Shown here piece by piece: positions 1-9,953 of a stretch of DNA of 64,000 nt. The position numbers and the translations under genes are program-made. Under the pieces are notes generated by a model, which did no database searches, was not told the origin of the DNA, and saw only the letters and a list, made by a program, of their open reading frames with translations. The stretch is from Diphasiastrum complanatum (Eukaryota > Streptophyta > Lycopodiopsida > Lycopodiales > Lycopodiaceae): contig CM055103.1 in assembly GCA_029204225.1 (NCBI GenBank), positions 3,319,224 to 3,383,223 on the forward strand, read 5' to 3'. Positions within the stretch are counted from its first letter, which is position 1. Every line of letters begins with the position of its first letter.

Positions 1-111
1 AATCAAATCTCTATGTGATCATTGGGTTGGACTTACACACACAGGGTACCTTATCCCTCTCACTTATTAATTAGAGTTAGGGTTGCCTTGGGATCCGCAA
101 ACCCTCCAACA
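1..111 (-). repeat. Gyp-N LTR, cut by window edge
   Basis: This is the first part of a Gyp-N LTR read on the minus strand; the rest lies outside the window. The boundary at 111 reads as TGTTGGAGGG on the minus strand. Inside the element it is preceded by a G-rich polypurine-type run (minus strand TGGTGGGGGATAC). The same edge recurs at 22604, 35896 and 62559. It is the 3' LTR of copy N1, because the internal domain lies at higher coordinates. Confidence 0.8.
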
Positions 112-161
112 GTATCCCCCACCAAAACTGGTGGTGGTCCCATGACACCTGCAAGATGCAG

Positions 162-661
162 TTATTGGGTACTTTTATTGGCTTCGCGATGAATCTTTAT
201 TGAATGGTACTGCACTTTCTCCATAAAGTCAAGGCGGACAGTATTAAAATCCAAATTGCGAGGCAGATAACAACGATGGGCTCCTGCAGTCCATTTTGAG
301 GTTGTCCATGATGTGAAGCGAGATTCCCAAGAGCCTCCCATCATTGCCGCAAGAAAATATAAACGAGCAGCCGGCAGCTGATCTTTGATATTCTCTGAGG
401 CCATTGGCTTATTTGGATCGAATGCCAGAGGAGGAAGACAATCATTCCATCTGGTTGCCACTGATGCCAACAGAGTTGAATCTTTTGCAAACATTGTCGA
501 TTGTCGCATTGTCAGATTGGGAGAGTGTAGATACTCCCGTTGGTACGCTTGTAAGCCTGGTGGAAATCCACTGATATTGTCCAGCTATAGGGCTGATGGA
601 TGATTGGCCAATTGGACGTATGGATTGTAATTTTGTCCATAGCCAATCCCAAATCTTTCCA
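162..661 (-). pseudogene. ORF-Y of Gyp-N copy N1 (broken)
   Basis: This is the last ORF before the Gyp-N 3' LTR. It aligns with the intact 166-residue ORF at 35345-35845. The reading frame starts at MERFG and is interrupted by a TAG near 583-585; the remainder is open from the MRQSTMFAK segment to the stop at 162. I do not recognise the protein. It is rich in Trp, Tyr and His and has no evident signal peptide or membrane segment. Its position, after the other genes and just before the polypurine tract, is where extra or env-like ORFs sit in some plant Ty3 elements. That comparison is positional only. Confidence 0.5.
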
Positions 662-1429
662 TTTATTTCTTCTCGGCATTGGCACATAATTGGGATCTAC
701 CCGCAATTGGCAAGGGCTGGCCACATAACTCCTGATAGATTTCGGAGTTTTCACAAAAACGGTAATTGTCCATGCCGGCTGCTCTCCCAATGCAGGTATT
801 TTTTCCACTTCCTTGTCAACCTCTATTCAAGAGGTCTTGAACTTAAGGACCCATCCACCACGCTGGACTACATCTGCTTGTTCCTTTTTTAAAGGACTTG
901 TCTTGGATCTTCGCTTAGCCTTCTTAGCAGGAATTGATCGTGGAGGTGATGACTTCCGAGAAGATAAACTCTTCTTTGAAGGTGAAGGCTTTCTAGACGA
1001 TGATGTCTTGCTAGAATTTTGACTTGTAGAATCATCCTCGACTTTTCTTTTGTTTTTATCCAGTAAGGGTGGCACATTTTTTGGATTAATATTTTGAGGG
1101 GGATTTCCCCATTTCAGGACCGTATTATGATGTTGCTTGGCTTGTTTCTTAGTCATTGATCCTGTGATCATATCTTCCTTCAATATAACTGCTTTGGGCG
1201 GTTTTATTGTTGGTTCATCAAGAACATTACACATTCCGAATCTGGTCGGATCCATATGATTTAGAATCTGCTCATCCGTAAGTTCTGCATTGTCATCATA
1301 AGTCAAGGCATGACTCACAAGTATGAGGTCATCTTCAATCGAATCTGGTATAGGTTCGTTGATATCCAAGATACATTCAGCACATCCAATGCAAAAGTAA
1401 TCGGTGTATCCAAAGTTCGATCTAATCAT
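512..1429 (-). pseudogene. ORF-X of Gyp-N copy N1 (broken)
   Basis: Two open stretches (827-1429 and 512-808) are separated by one in-frame stop after WVLKFKTS. Copy N3 reads through at that point. The N-terminal part is acidic. The middle is low-complexity and Ser/Lys/Arg-rich (SSRKPSPSKKSLSSRKSS, then AKKAKRRSK), which resembles a nuclear-localisation or nucleic-acid-binding tail. The C-terminal part (PNYVPMPRRNKWKDLG) overlaps ORF-Y in another frame. I do not recognise the family. It follows gag here because PR has been deleted. Confidence 0.5.
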
Positions 1430-1477
1430 GAAATCTCGCTCAAATCTGATTGATTATTTTGTTGATACAAATACAAC

Positions 1478-2280
1478 ACCAGACATTTTTCCTGGTAGGA
1501 AAAATATTCGCAAACTTCTCAGGTTCCTTGTTCGCTTGTCCGTGGAAATCTTCCAATGCTTTGATCTTCTCATCAAATTGTGACTGCAACTTTTCCATCT
1601 ATTTCTGCTGGTTCTTCCCAAGTTTCTCGAACTCATTGAGCATCATTTCTGTAGTAGTGTTGACATTCGTAGATGCAATAGTGGTGGATGTCATAGTAGT
1701 CTGTCCTACTGTATAAGGCAACATACTGATATTCGGCTCATCATTTGAATCTTCATCCTCCTCCCGAATTGCATCATCCATAACATTTTGCAAGAGTGCA
1801 TAGTCATTATGGCGTTTCAGCTCACGTCTGATCCGTTTAGGTAGACCTGACAAAAACCACATAATCATGGCATTTTTGTTAATCAGCTCAGGTTCGCACT
1901 CAGATCTAAGGCGTTTCACCCTTTCAATGTAATCTCGAACCATTTCCCATTTTAATTCTACTTAAAAGTAGGAAAAGGTCTTCCATAAACTTCCGAGGTT
2001 TGAATTGTGTGATAAAGGCTTTTTTAACAACCTCCCAATCTGTACACTCAGTTTCATCTTGATTATAGTACCAATCTTGTGCTACGCCTGTTAAGGCCAT
2101 AGGAAATAGCTTAAGTTTATCTTGGGAAAAAATCTCGCTATAGATTTCACAGGATTCAGCATAGATCTGAAGAAATCTAACTGGATCTGTTAATCCAGTA
2201 TATTTGGGTAGATCCAAATGGGGTGCTTTTCTAACATTAATTCGATTGACTTCTTGAGGAGCACCTCCAAGAGCAGCCAT
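1478..2280 (-). pseudogene. gag of Gyp-N copy N1 (broken)
   Basis: This is a Ty3-type Gag capsid region. It starts MAALGG at 2280 and continues through a segment containing LPKYTGLTDPVRFLQ, a conserved Trp-Tyr (AQDWYYNQ) and FKPRKFMEDLF. A small deletion near 1943-1960 shifts the frame relative to copy N2. A second open stretch (1599-1943) carries the ERVKRLRSE helix and an acidic EEDEDSNDE run. Homology stops near 1478, before the zinc knuckles, and the sequence passes straight into ORF-X. The knuckles and PR seen in copies N2 and N3 are therefore deleted here. Confidence 0.7.
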
Positions 2281-3428
2281 CTTAATAGTTTCAAATCAAG
2301 CAGACAGTGAGATTGGATCTAGATTTTTCAATCAAAACTATTTCAGATCAGATCTGCTAGATCTATTCCACTTTCAAGAATCTAGTTCTATATCGTGAAA
2401 AAGATTTCGAAATTCAATTAATCGATACTTCTCAAAAAATGAGAAAATTTCTCAGAATGCAAATCAGAATGTATCAAATTTGACCCAAATTTTGGTAGAG
2501 ACTTGATCTAAGAAATCAAAATCTAAAAATAGTACTGGCGAAGGTTCTCTAGGAGAAGATTGACTCGGCCAAGGTTCAACAGCGCTATTTTGAAAAAAAA
2601 CTCTCTAATCAACTTTTTTGAAAATTTCTATGGAAATAACCTTCGCCGAACTCTCAGATGCAAAATCTGACACAGATAAAGCTATGGTAAACTCGATGAA
2701 GGTTTTCGAAACAAGAAAATAAAGTTTTTGTAATTTAGCGAGGGAAAAATAAATATTTTCTATGATGTAGACAAGAAGAATCTTCGCGGAACTCAAAAAT
2801 AGTTTTTTACTATAAATATAATGTTCTGAAAATTCGGCGAAGGTCTCGATGAAGGATCAAGAGTAATACTGGTATTTTTGCAAAAAAGTGACTTTTTTGA
2901 CAAAAATATGGCAATACGACAACTGATTTTCTGAAAACCCTTCTATTTTTGGTATTATTCTTTGTCGACCTGGCAGTAGATAGATCTAAATCACACCTAT
3001 GCACAGTGAATCAGGCGAAGGTTATTTTTCTGTATTTTTAGGGTTTTGGTGAATTTTTCGGTGTTTTTTGACTGTTTTTCTGATGTTTCTAAAAATCTGC
3101 TGGGAATTAATCATTCCCCTTCAAGCTGAAGGTATCTGCAACTCTGTGAAGGTTTCCTGAAAGAGAGGAAAAAGTTACCAGCTTTGATGATGATTTTTGC
3201 CTCCTTTTGACCAAAATCTGGTAGATTTGACCGGTTTTTGTTGTTTTTTTTTATATCTCAGATCCAAATGGATCTTGAGATTGGTGATCTAAACAGCTTT
3301 CCCTGTTTAACAATCAAATTAGCTTTCAAACAAGCAAATCCACTAAAATCAAGCAAAATCACTCCCAAACTAATCCTAAATGCAGATCTAACACTATTCA
3401 TGCAACAACAAGATGCTTAATGCAAGCT
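2281..3428 (-). other. Gyp-N untranslated leader
   Basis: This is noncoding sequence upstream of the N1 gag start. It matches 32001-32472 (which follows a primer site) and 12728-13053, so it is the leader between primer site and gag. It is AT-rich with many short homopolymers. The heptamer CGAAGGT, its reverse complement and close variants recur about nine times between 2538 and 3155. It ends abruptly at 3428 against Gyp-P integrase sequence, so the 5' LTR and primer site of this copy are missing. Confidence 0.6.
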
Positions 3429-4300
3429 AACCTATCAAATGAGAAGTGTCCTCCTCCTTCACCTTCATGCGATAGGAAAATTATTTGTTCTACCTCATCC
3501 TCATTAATGCATCTCCTAATTAATCCATATACACCTTATTTATACAGTTGTAAGGTAAGGTCTAGACTCCAAAATTAGTTTGCGTTGATCGACTTTAGAC
3601 ATAGATGGATCCATTACTCCGGATGATAAGAATGATACTATCTCTTCAGCCCATCTAGGAGTAGCATCTATTTCGAATAGGTAGGCATCAGGTAAATCAT
3701 CACTTATCAGTTCTGTAACTTTCTCGGCTGATGGTATCCTAGATAAATGATCGACAAGAAAACTTACAATAATCTTAAAGTCAAACTCTAGAAGGATAAG
3801 TAGCCATCTTGCTATATGACCAGTATTGCATGGTTTATTCAACATATGTAGCAATGCTTCATGATCGGTATAGAATCTAAATTGATTTCTTAGCAGATAA
3901 TGGCATAATCTTTGTACAACATATTCGTTGTTAAAGCTTCTCTTCTAGTTGTGGAATAACTTACTTCAGCAAAAACTGATTGTATATTGAGGAATCGAAT
4001 CGCGTTATCTTTCCCAAATTCTTCTGCCTGTGTTAGGATGACTCCAATAGAAAGGTTACCAGCATCAGTATGAACATGGAATTCCAATTGGGAGTTCGGT
4101 GCTCGGAGAATGGGTGCAGTGACAAGTGTGTGCCTCAAATCCTCAACTGCTTGTATTCTTTCTTTCATCCATTTTGGATCTATAACAACATAAATTAATC
4201 TGGCTTTTCCTACAAAATCAAGAACAAATATGTGGTAATAATTACAATGGCCTACAAAGATATAGATTAAATTTTCCTTTACCATGGCCGGTGGTGGCAT
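3429..4300 (-). pseudogene. Gyp-P RNase H and start of integrase (broken)
   Basis: On the minus strand the piece begins with the RT connection segment and the RNase H motif FHVHTDAG, which holds the first catalytic Asp. It runs through ILRAPNSQLEF to LLILLEFDFKI, LSRIPSAEKV and RWAEEIVSFL, then into the integrase zinc region near 3440-3540. The second acidic residue of RNase H, normally in STTEREAL, is Arg here (STTRREAL), and there are frameshifts around 3855-3890. The domain is inactive. The piece ends at 3429 against the Gyp-N leader. Confidence 0.75.
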
Positions 4301-4899
4301 TTCTCCAGATTTAGCGAAATTCCATACTTCCTACATTGGATGAATTTGTTTTCAAGAGCATCAAAATGCTCACAATTTTTACATTTAACACCAATGTCAT
4401 CTAGATATATCTCTAAAATATTATGCCATAAATCTTTAAATGCAAACTGCATCACACTTTGAAAGGTCGATGGAGCGTTATAGAGTCCGAATGGCATGAC
4501 CTAATATGCATAGGTACCAAACTTTGTGGCAAATGTAGTCTTATGGATGTCTTTTGTATCTAATTGAATAAGAAAATAACCTTGAAAGCCATCCAAAAAA
4601 CTCATTGCCTCTACTCCTGCCATTTCTTCCAGTATGGCGTCGGTTAATGGTAAAGGGAAGTGATCTTTTTTTGTGACTTTATTCAATTCTTTTAAATCCA
4701 CCCATATCTTTAGTTTAACATTTTTCTTGGGAACCAGCACAATGGGTGATAACCATGTCGAATGTTCAATCTCTTTAATGAGACCCGCAACTAATAATCT
4801 TTGTGTATCTTCTTTAATTTTTTTTCTATAGAGCGGATTACAACGGTAGGGCTTCGCTTGGACTGGCTTTGCATCTTTTTCTAATAAGATGGAGTGCAC
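4279..4899 (-). pseudogene. Gyp-P reverse transcriptase (broken)
   Basis: This is a Ty3-type reverse transcriptase. In order it has the PYRCNPLYRKKI entry, LVPKKN, WVDLKELN, the first catalytic motif SFLDGFQGY and VMPFGLYNAPSTFQ. The active-site motif EIYLDDIGVK supplies the paired Asp residues. All three catalytic aspartates remain. The frame is cut by a TAG between TYAY and VMPFG (4498-4500). The same stop occurs in the copy at about 49607-49609, so it was present in a common source. Confidence 0.85.
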
Positions 4900-5924
4900 G
4901 TCGATATCCCCTTCATCTCTTTATAGTTCCATCACGATACTTCTTTAAAAAAATTTATAAATTTTTTCATTGTCGTCTAATATCAAGATGGGCTCCTATA
5001 TGTATGAATCTATCTCCTTTTTCATCTAGATCTTTCAAGTTTAAAGAAAATGTTTTAGTTGGTCCATCAAACGAAGATGATTCACTCGTTGGTTCCCATT
5101 TTGGTTGTGGCAACTCAATAGAATCATCACCCATTGTGAAATCTGTGAACTTCTTAGGTACATCAAGTTCAGGATTCTCTTTATGTACAAGGATCTTTTT
5201 ATGTAAAGATGGGGCTCTAATGAGGCGTGGCTTCAAACAAGAAGCGTCGTTAGACAAGTCAATTGTTTGTTGCTCATTAAGAGGAACAATCGGCTATTTT
5301 AGTTTTTGTCGGATCTGCTTGTGTTTCTCAATTAATCTTCTTCAAGGCATTGGAAGTGTATTACTCTATGAGGATGATTTGACAATCTAAAAATTATTAA
5401 TAACTTTCAGATGAGAGCTCTGAGTATTAGTTATGATTGTAAGGCTCTCATCAATAGTAGTAATAATTTTGTTTCTTGGATTATCCCATTTGTATACCTT
5501 ATCGTTCAGATGACAATCGACTAGGTTGCGCTAAATATTTCCAAGAGGATTCATCTATATGTGCAAAAGGTGATGGTAAGTTAATCTCTTTTGGTATTCT
5601 CGCAAGATTGGATGATTGTGAATCTAAATAATGAAGTACTTGCTCGTTGGTTGGTCCTTCATCAATCATCGTTCATGATACCTTCATCTGTAATTTCCAC
5701 AATAAATGACAGATTGGTAGCCATTCTGTTTGAATAAGCTGAGCATCTATAAAAGAAACATAAAATGCATCCATAATTGGTTGATCTATGCTTGTAGATG
5801 TTATCCTTATCGATCTCTAAAATTTGGATAATACTTCATTATTGCATCTTTGAGCATCTACACAATCAATGGTCGCTAAGACATGGCCCCAATTAATGAT
5901 ATCTGTAGATTGTGCATAATGTCA
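4900..5924 (-). pseudogene. Gyp-P linker between PR and RT (broken)
   Basis: This region lies between protease and RT in minus-strand order. One conserved segment (4967-5257) contains PSLHKKILVHKENPELDVP, IELPQPKWEPTSESSS and HIGAHLD; it also occurs at 31120-31389. The rest (about 5400-5924) has an LATID-like stretch and FIDAQLIQTE but no continuous frame. Near 5715-5745 it contains the uninterrupted version of the site into which Cop-1 inserted at 50079/55923. I assign no enzymatic function to it. Confidence 0.6.
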
Positions 5925-6290
5925 TCAAATGGTTGGAGAAACATTGGTTTCATCACACGTTAAACATTCATCTTCTTCCGGTACAAGTTTTGTTTTACCA
6001 ATAGTGTAATCAATTGATATAATGTGATATCGATTACAAAAAATGATTTGTTGGTTTCTCCAATCTTGAATCACTTCAGCATTGGTTAACCATGTGGTTC
6101 CCAATAAAAATTTATATGCAGACTTTTCATGTGGAATATCTAGCACTACACAATCAACTACAAACTTCAGATCTGCGATCTTAATGGGTACGACATTGAT
6201 GTGTCCATATGGTTCGTCGGTCGAAGGTTGATCAACTAAGTTCAGCCGGTACTTGGGTGGAACAATAGGTCCTACGCTTGATAGAATTTC
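5925..6290 (-). pseudogene. Gyp-P protease, C-terminal part
   Basis: This is the second half of a retropepsin-type protease. On the minus strand it reads VGPIVPPKYRLN, then a flap-like PYGHINVVPIKI segment, VVLDIPHEKSAYKFLLG, TTWLTNAEVIQDW and CNRYH. The active-site DSGSG, present in the copy at 39236-39766, is missing because the piece is truncated near 6290. The reading frame from 6146 to 5925 is open. Inference: it is a fragment of the polyprotein rather than a separate gene. Confidence 0.65.
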
Positions 6291-6419
6291 TCAATTCCCA
6301 AATGCTGATAGAATTCGCAGAACGCTTGATAGAATTTTATCAATTCACAAATAAAAACCTATGGCCTTGATGCCCACAGACCCAACACCTGTTAAGTTTT
6401 GCTACTTGTGTCACAACGT
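6291..6419 (-). pseudogene. Gyp-P gag C-terminal knuckle
   Basis: This short piece encodes on the minus strand the last Gag zinc knuckle, CWVCGHQGHRFLF (CX2CX4H with the last Cys absent), followed by a stop. The matching copies at 30500-30566 and 56010-56060 read CWVCGQQGHG. The order gag tail, PR, linker and RT supports one Gyp-P unit from here down to 3429. Upstream of about 6419 the sequence jumps into the middle of a Gyp-P LTR. Confidence 0.55.
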
Positions 6420-6924
6420 AACCATAGATTTATAATGTCTCATTCACTCAACAAATAGACGAGTCTTTCTCACATTCACAATTCACATAAATTTTTCAAG
6501 TTTTCAACACACAATCATATACAACAAACAGTACATAGAAATGATACGAAGTACTCCAAGGATTCTCATTCCAATGACAATAACTTCTTACAAAACTTCA
6601 TGCAATATATGCGGCCCACTCATCAACTCTGCTAATCACTAGTCTGATCACCAACACATCGTATCGACTATCCTTCTCTAGATTTCCCATCGGCTCTCCC
6701 ATCTCTAGACTATTCGATCTCTACATACTCACACTCTTCCCATCATCAACTCTTGTTGCAGCCCCCTCTTTCGTCCACCTCTTATTTTCTTTTTCTTACC
6801 TGCCATCGAGCTTCTTGGCTCTTTCTTTCTACAACCGAATATTGGTGAAGTTCCCACTAAGAGATCACATCCAACTAACTCTTACGTAACTAATTATTCT
6901 TTTCCTCAACTCATGGTCTTACAC
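6420..6924 (-). repeat. Gyp-P LTR fragment (R1)
   Basis: This is a 5'-truncated copy of the putative Gyp-P LTR, minus orientation, aligned with 15912-16781, 28770-29612 and 56771-57636. Its upper edge at 6924 reads TGTTGTGTAAGAC on the minus strand. That edge is followed by the same AGATGCTATGG flank seen in nearly all other copies. The coding-like stretches inside it are not conserved. Confidence 0.65.
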
Positions 6925-7014
6925 AACAAGATGCTATGGTTGGGGTCACAAGTACAAGTCTAGCTACTGTGGTTCTTGGATCAACCAACACCAGAAATAT
7001 TCCTTCGGATGATT

Positions 7015-7300
7015 GTAATATTGGTAGAGAATCTACCAACAATTGGCAAGATGCTAGATGATGGTCTCCAAGTTGATTTTGGAAAAGATGCTTGATTGGT
7101 TAAGAGGGATGGTGATGTCATGGTAGCAAGTGGGACTAGATGTGGTAATCTTTTCAAAATTGATGCTAATCCTTGTGGAAGTGTGGCCAAGAGGAGCTTG
7201 GATCATCTCAACAAGGATAAGGCAAGTGATGTACCTCAACCTATGTTCCAAGATGGTGCTTTGGCAAAAGCACATGGAGATGGTTATTGCCAAGGTGGTC
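7015..7300 (+). pseudogene. Copia protease-end remnant in R1
   Basis: In one frame the sequence reads NLPTIGKMLDDGLQVDFGK, DACLVKRDGDVMVASGTRC and GNLFKIDANPCG. This matches the stretch between the copia protease and the GAG-pre-integrase domain; Cop-1 has the equivalent GLKVEFDGDACL and KLFKLDA. The usual WHKRMGHL segment does not follow, and the frame runs into unrelated sequence. It is a fixed fragment of a copia polyprotein, repeated at 10040, 16880, 28350-28680 and 57730. Confidence 0.65.
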
Positions 7301-8138
7301 TACTTATCATAAAATATCTTATCTTCTTCATTTGGATGATCTCATTTCATCATGTAGAAGCAAAAATGGTGCCATTTCATGTGACTTCTTATTTAAAAAC
7401 TTCAATTGGAAGTATCTTTTATCAATGGTGCTTGATAAGAAGATTGCAATAGTTCATACTTTTTTAGGATTTTCAAATCTACCACATGATGGAGATTTGC
7501 CAAGGCTTGAGGAGGAGTCTTCTCCACACATGGTTTCATGGAGATCTTCAAGAGGCAAGGCCGAGTCTATGAGGCTCACAATACATGGCAAAGAGGGGCA
7601 ATTTTCAGGTTGTATCTACTTCAGCACATTCACATTTGCTTCTCTTCCATTATTTGATGTAACATCTTGCTTTATTGAGATTTCTACATCTCAAAGTTCA
7701 AGTAAGGCAATACTAGTTTTGTATGATGCCTATTGTATGGACATTTTATTTCTTGTCATTGATGGCTTAGATATGTTTCCAAATAATTTTGAAAGCAAGT
7801 GGTTGTGTCATCAAATGTATGCTCTTGGACCTAGTAAGAGAAAGAATGAGTTTGTTACTCATAGTGTGAAAAATCATGTTTTTACATGTTGTGAGGCAAT
7901 TTCTAAACTTCTCTTGAGATTAAGTGAATCATCCATGAAGGACACTAAGCACATCCTTGAGCAAGTATGTAGCCTCAAGAAGATCAAGATAGTGTTTGTT
8001 TTCAAGATTAGATTCATCATGGAAAATGTTCATAGTATGTGGACTAGTGAAGCTAGAATTGAAAATCTTGATAATCATCACATTTGCTCATCTTATGATC
8101 TTGATCTTTATGAGGCATGGAAGCCTCAGATTGCATGA
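7287..8138 (+). CDS. ORF-R, unrecognised, longest copy (283 codons)
   Basis: This is an open frame of 283 codons from ATG 7287 to the stop at 8138. It contains DLPRLEEESS, SWRSSRGKAESMRLTIHGK, FLVIDGLDMFPN, KNHVFTCCEAI and YDLDLYEAWKP. Copies are open over 253 codons at 47384-48145 (-) and are broken at 17139-17887 and 57995-59070. I recognise no domain. The Lys/Arg codons and low GC at third positions look like those of Cop-1, but the frame could survive by chance in a young repeat. It starts in a different frame from the copia remnant just upstream. Whether it is translated is unknown. Confidence 0.35.
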   Translation: MPRWSTYHKISYLLHLDDLISSCRSKNGAISCDFLFKNFNWKYLLSMVLDKKIAIVHTFLGFSNLPHDGDLPRLEEESSPHMVSWRSSRGKAESMRLTIHGKEGQFSGCIYFSTFTFASLPLFDVTSCFIEISTSQSSSKAILVLYDAYCMDILFLVIDGLDMFPNNFESKWLCHQMYALGPSKRKNEFVTHSVKNHVFTCCEAISKLLLRLSESSMKDTKHILEQVCSLKKIKIVFVFKIRFIMENVHSMWTSEARIENLDNHHICSSYDLDLYEAWKPQIA

Positions 8139-8204
8139 AGCTTTCAAGCCAAAGATCATCATCAAGCATGGAGGAACACAAGGATATGGTGACAAATTTC
8201 TTTG

Positions 8205-8340
8205 ACAAGGGCAAGGGGTGGTGCCCCTCTTTGACAAGGAGGGGTGGGTTTTTTGCTGCCCCTCTTTGAGGAGAAGGGACAAGGTCAATCCCACCGCCTC
8301 TGATTTAGGGACACATATTTAATGGTAGCCATCGGGGGCA
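8205..8340. repeat. GC-rich palindromic block (R1)
   Basis: This short block stands out from its AT-rich surroundings. It carries nested inverted arms such as CCCCTCTTTG with CAAGGAGGGG, and a second pair of the type CCGCCCCTGA and TCAGGGGCGGG flanking about 36 bp in the better preserved copies. Copies lie at 39050-39130, 47150-47290 and 59040-59200. It resembles subterminal repeats of plant CACTA-type DNA transposons in style only. No terminal inverted repeat or transposase was found. Confidence 0.5.
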
Positions 8341-8374
8341 GGTTTTGGTTGTCCCTTCTAGGGACTTTTAGTGT

Positions 8375-8600
8375 ACTAAGCACCTTATACTCTTGATATC
8401 GACCTAGGACCTCTCCTTCAACACACTTGACCTTTGATTGATTTGTTGCTTCTAGAGCTTCTCTATTGTGGCATTCATGTGAATCCAAAGTAAGAACCTT
8501 ATAATACTCGTGATATCGACCTAGGACCTGTTCTTCAACACACTTGATCCTTGTCTAGTGCTTGTGGAGCTTCTATGGTGTCCTGAATTCTAGTAGAACA
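8375..8600. repeat. 117 bp tandem pair (R1)
   Basis: Two diverged units sit head to tail, with GATATCGACCTAGGACCT at about 8395 and again at about 8512. Each is followed by TTCAACACACTTGA and a GAGCTTCT segment. The same pair occurs in R3 (17900-18110), R7 (38780-38960), R5 (46920-47120) and R6 (59215-59420). The pair was therefore present before the unit spread. Confidence 0.65.
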
Positions 8601-8830
8601 GCATGGATTCAAATTTTCATCCAAACCCTTGCGTCACGGCTCTCCTTCTTAGAAAAGAAAAGATAGAAATGTGGATCTATGTCTGCTCTAAGTGCAAGCC
8701 CACAAACTCACAACCAGATCCTAATTCATCTATTGGGAGCTAGCCTTTGTGATAGGTACGTATGCCTTCCAAACTTGTAAAATTGATATATCAATTGCCA
8801 GGCTGAGTCGGAGTAGGCTAGTGGCATTCT

Positions 8831-9188
8831 TCATTTTTAATTTTCGGTTGATGTGCACACCTTCTTCTGAGTTGAGTTGCTAGCCAAATTCAGTTGAGAT
8901 CAGTCAGATTTGTAGAAAATCATTCAAGTATGTCTGGAGATGATTCTAGATTCTTGAAGCACAAGGATTTCTCCTTGATTCTCCCTCCCTCCAAACTTTG
9001 TAAGATGAGAAGAGCTAATGATGAAGTGAAAAATAGCACAGTTAGTGGATCATGAAAACAGATTGATGGGTGAGAAAAAAAGACAAGGGATACACCAGGT
9101 GGTAATTGGAAGAAGAGGATTACTAAATTGAGAAGATATACAAGAAAATATGAAAAATGTTGTGCAATGGACACATATGATGCATGTT
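8831..9188 (-). repeat. Segment shared with Gyp-P 3' end
   Basis: On the minus strand this matches 42880-43260, which follows the Gyp-P integrase C-terminus. Shared parts are CAATTACCACCTGGTG, GGAGGGAGAATCAAGG and AAGAAGGTGTGCACATC. It is probably the noncoding 3' part of Gyp-P. An 84-codon open stretch (8920-9174) has a hydrophobic start but is broken in the other copy, so I do not call it a gene. The segment joins the next LTR fragment at about 9188. Confidence 0.5.
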
Positions 9189-9953
9189 GGTAAAACTCCT
9201 CAATTTATAACTCACTACTAATGCTGAATTCTCTTGATTTATACAAACACATGCTTAAAACTCGAACCTGCCAATCAAGCATCCTATCACTTTTATTTAA
9301 TCAACCGAAAAGACTACTACTCATAACATATCTCGTTTCATACAAGACAAGTAGAAGTCAACAATCTAATTCTAAGCATTCAATATCACACTCCGGCCTA
9401 CCATTTTGGTTAACTCAGATAAGATATACTCAATTATCATGCTTCTTACGTGATCCCTACTCACGAACTACAGATCTATAACCTCTCATTCACTCGGGAA
9501 ATAGACAAGTCTTTCTCACATTCGCAATTCACGTCAATTAATATCAGAATACTACATGTTTTCAACACACAATCATATACAACAAACAGTCCATAGAAAT
9601 GATAAGACTCTACTCCAAGGATTCTCATTCCAATGATAATAGCTTCTTACAAAACTTCATGCAGGTGATGCGGCCCACTCATCAACTCCGCTAATCACTA
9701 GTCTGATCACCAACACATCGTATCGACTATCCTTCTCTAGATTTCCGATCATTTCTACACACTCACACTCTTCCCATCATCAAATCTAGTTGTAGCCCCC
9801 TCTTTCCTCCACCTCCCTTGTTTTCTATTATTTTCTCTTCTCACCTACCATCGAGTTTCTTGGCTGTCACTTTCTACAACCGAACATTGTTGAACTTTCC
9901 ACTAACAAGTCACATCCAACTATTCTTTCCTCAACTCATGGTCTTATACAACA
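9189..9953 (-). repeat. Gyp-P LTR fragment (R2)
   Basis: This is a nearly complete copy of the putative Gyp-P LTR, minus orientation, lacking about 90 bp at its 3' end. It ends at 9953 with the TGTTGTATAAGAC edge on the minus strand. In the + direction it is followed by the same copia-derived flank as the other R copies, with CGTTGCTATGG in place of AGATGCTATGG. Confidence 0.65.

Larger units (their letters stand above)
6925..8830 (+). mobile_element. Composite R copy R1 (partial)
   Basis: R1 runs from the Gyp-P LTR edge through a copia PR remnant, ORF-R, the GC-rich palindromic block (8205-8340) and the 117 bp tandem pair (8375-8600). It ends at the segment with GCCAGGCTGAG near 8800. The tRNA-like and WRKY parts found in R3 and R6 are absent. 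A deletion near 7455 removes the M insertion-site segment and shortens the middle of the unit. The mechanism that built the mosaic is not clear from sequence. Confidence 0.55.

Noticed and set aside
8920-9174. Hydrophobic 84-codon minus-strand frame as an env-like protein
   Set aside because: The other copy (42880-43260) does not keep the frame, and there is no signal cleavage site or envelope motif.
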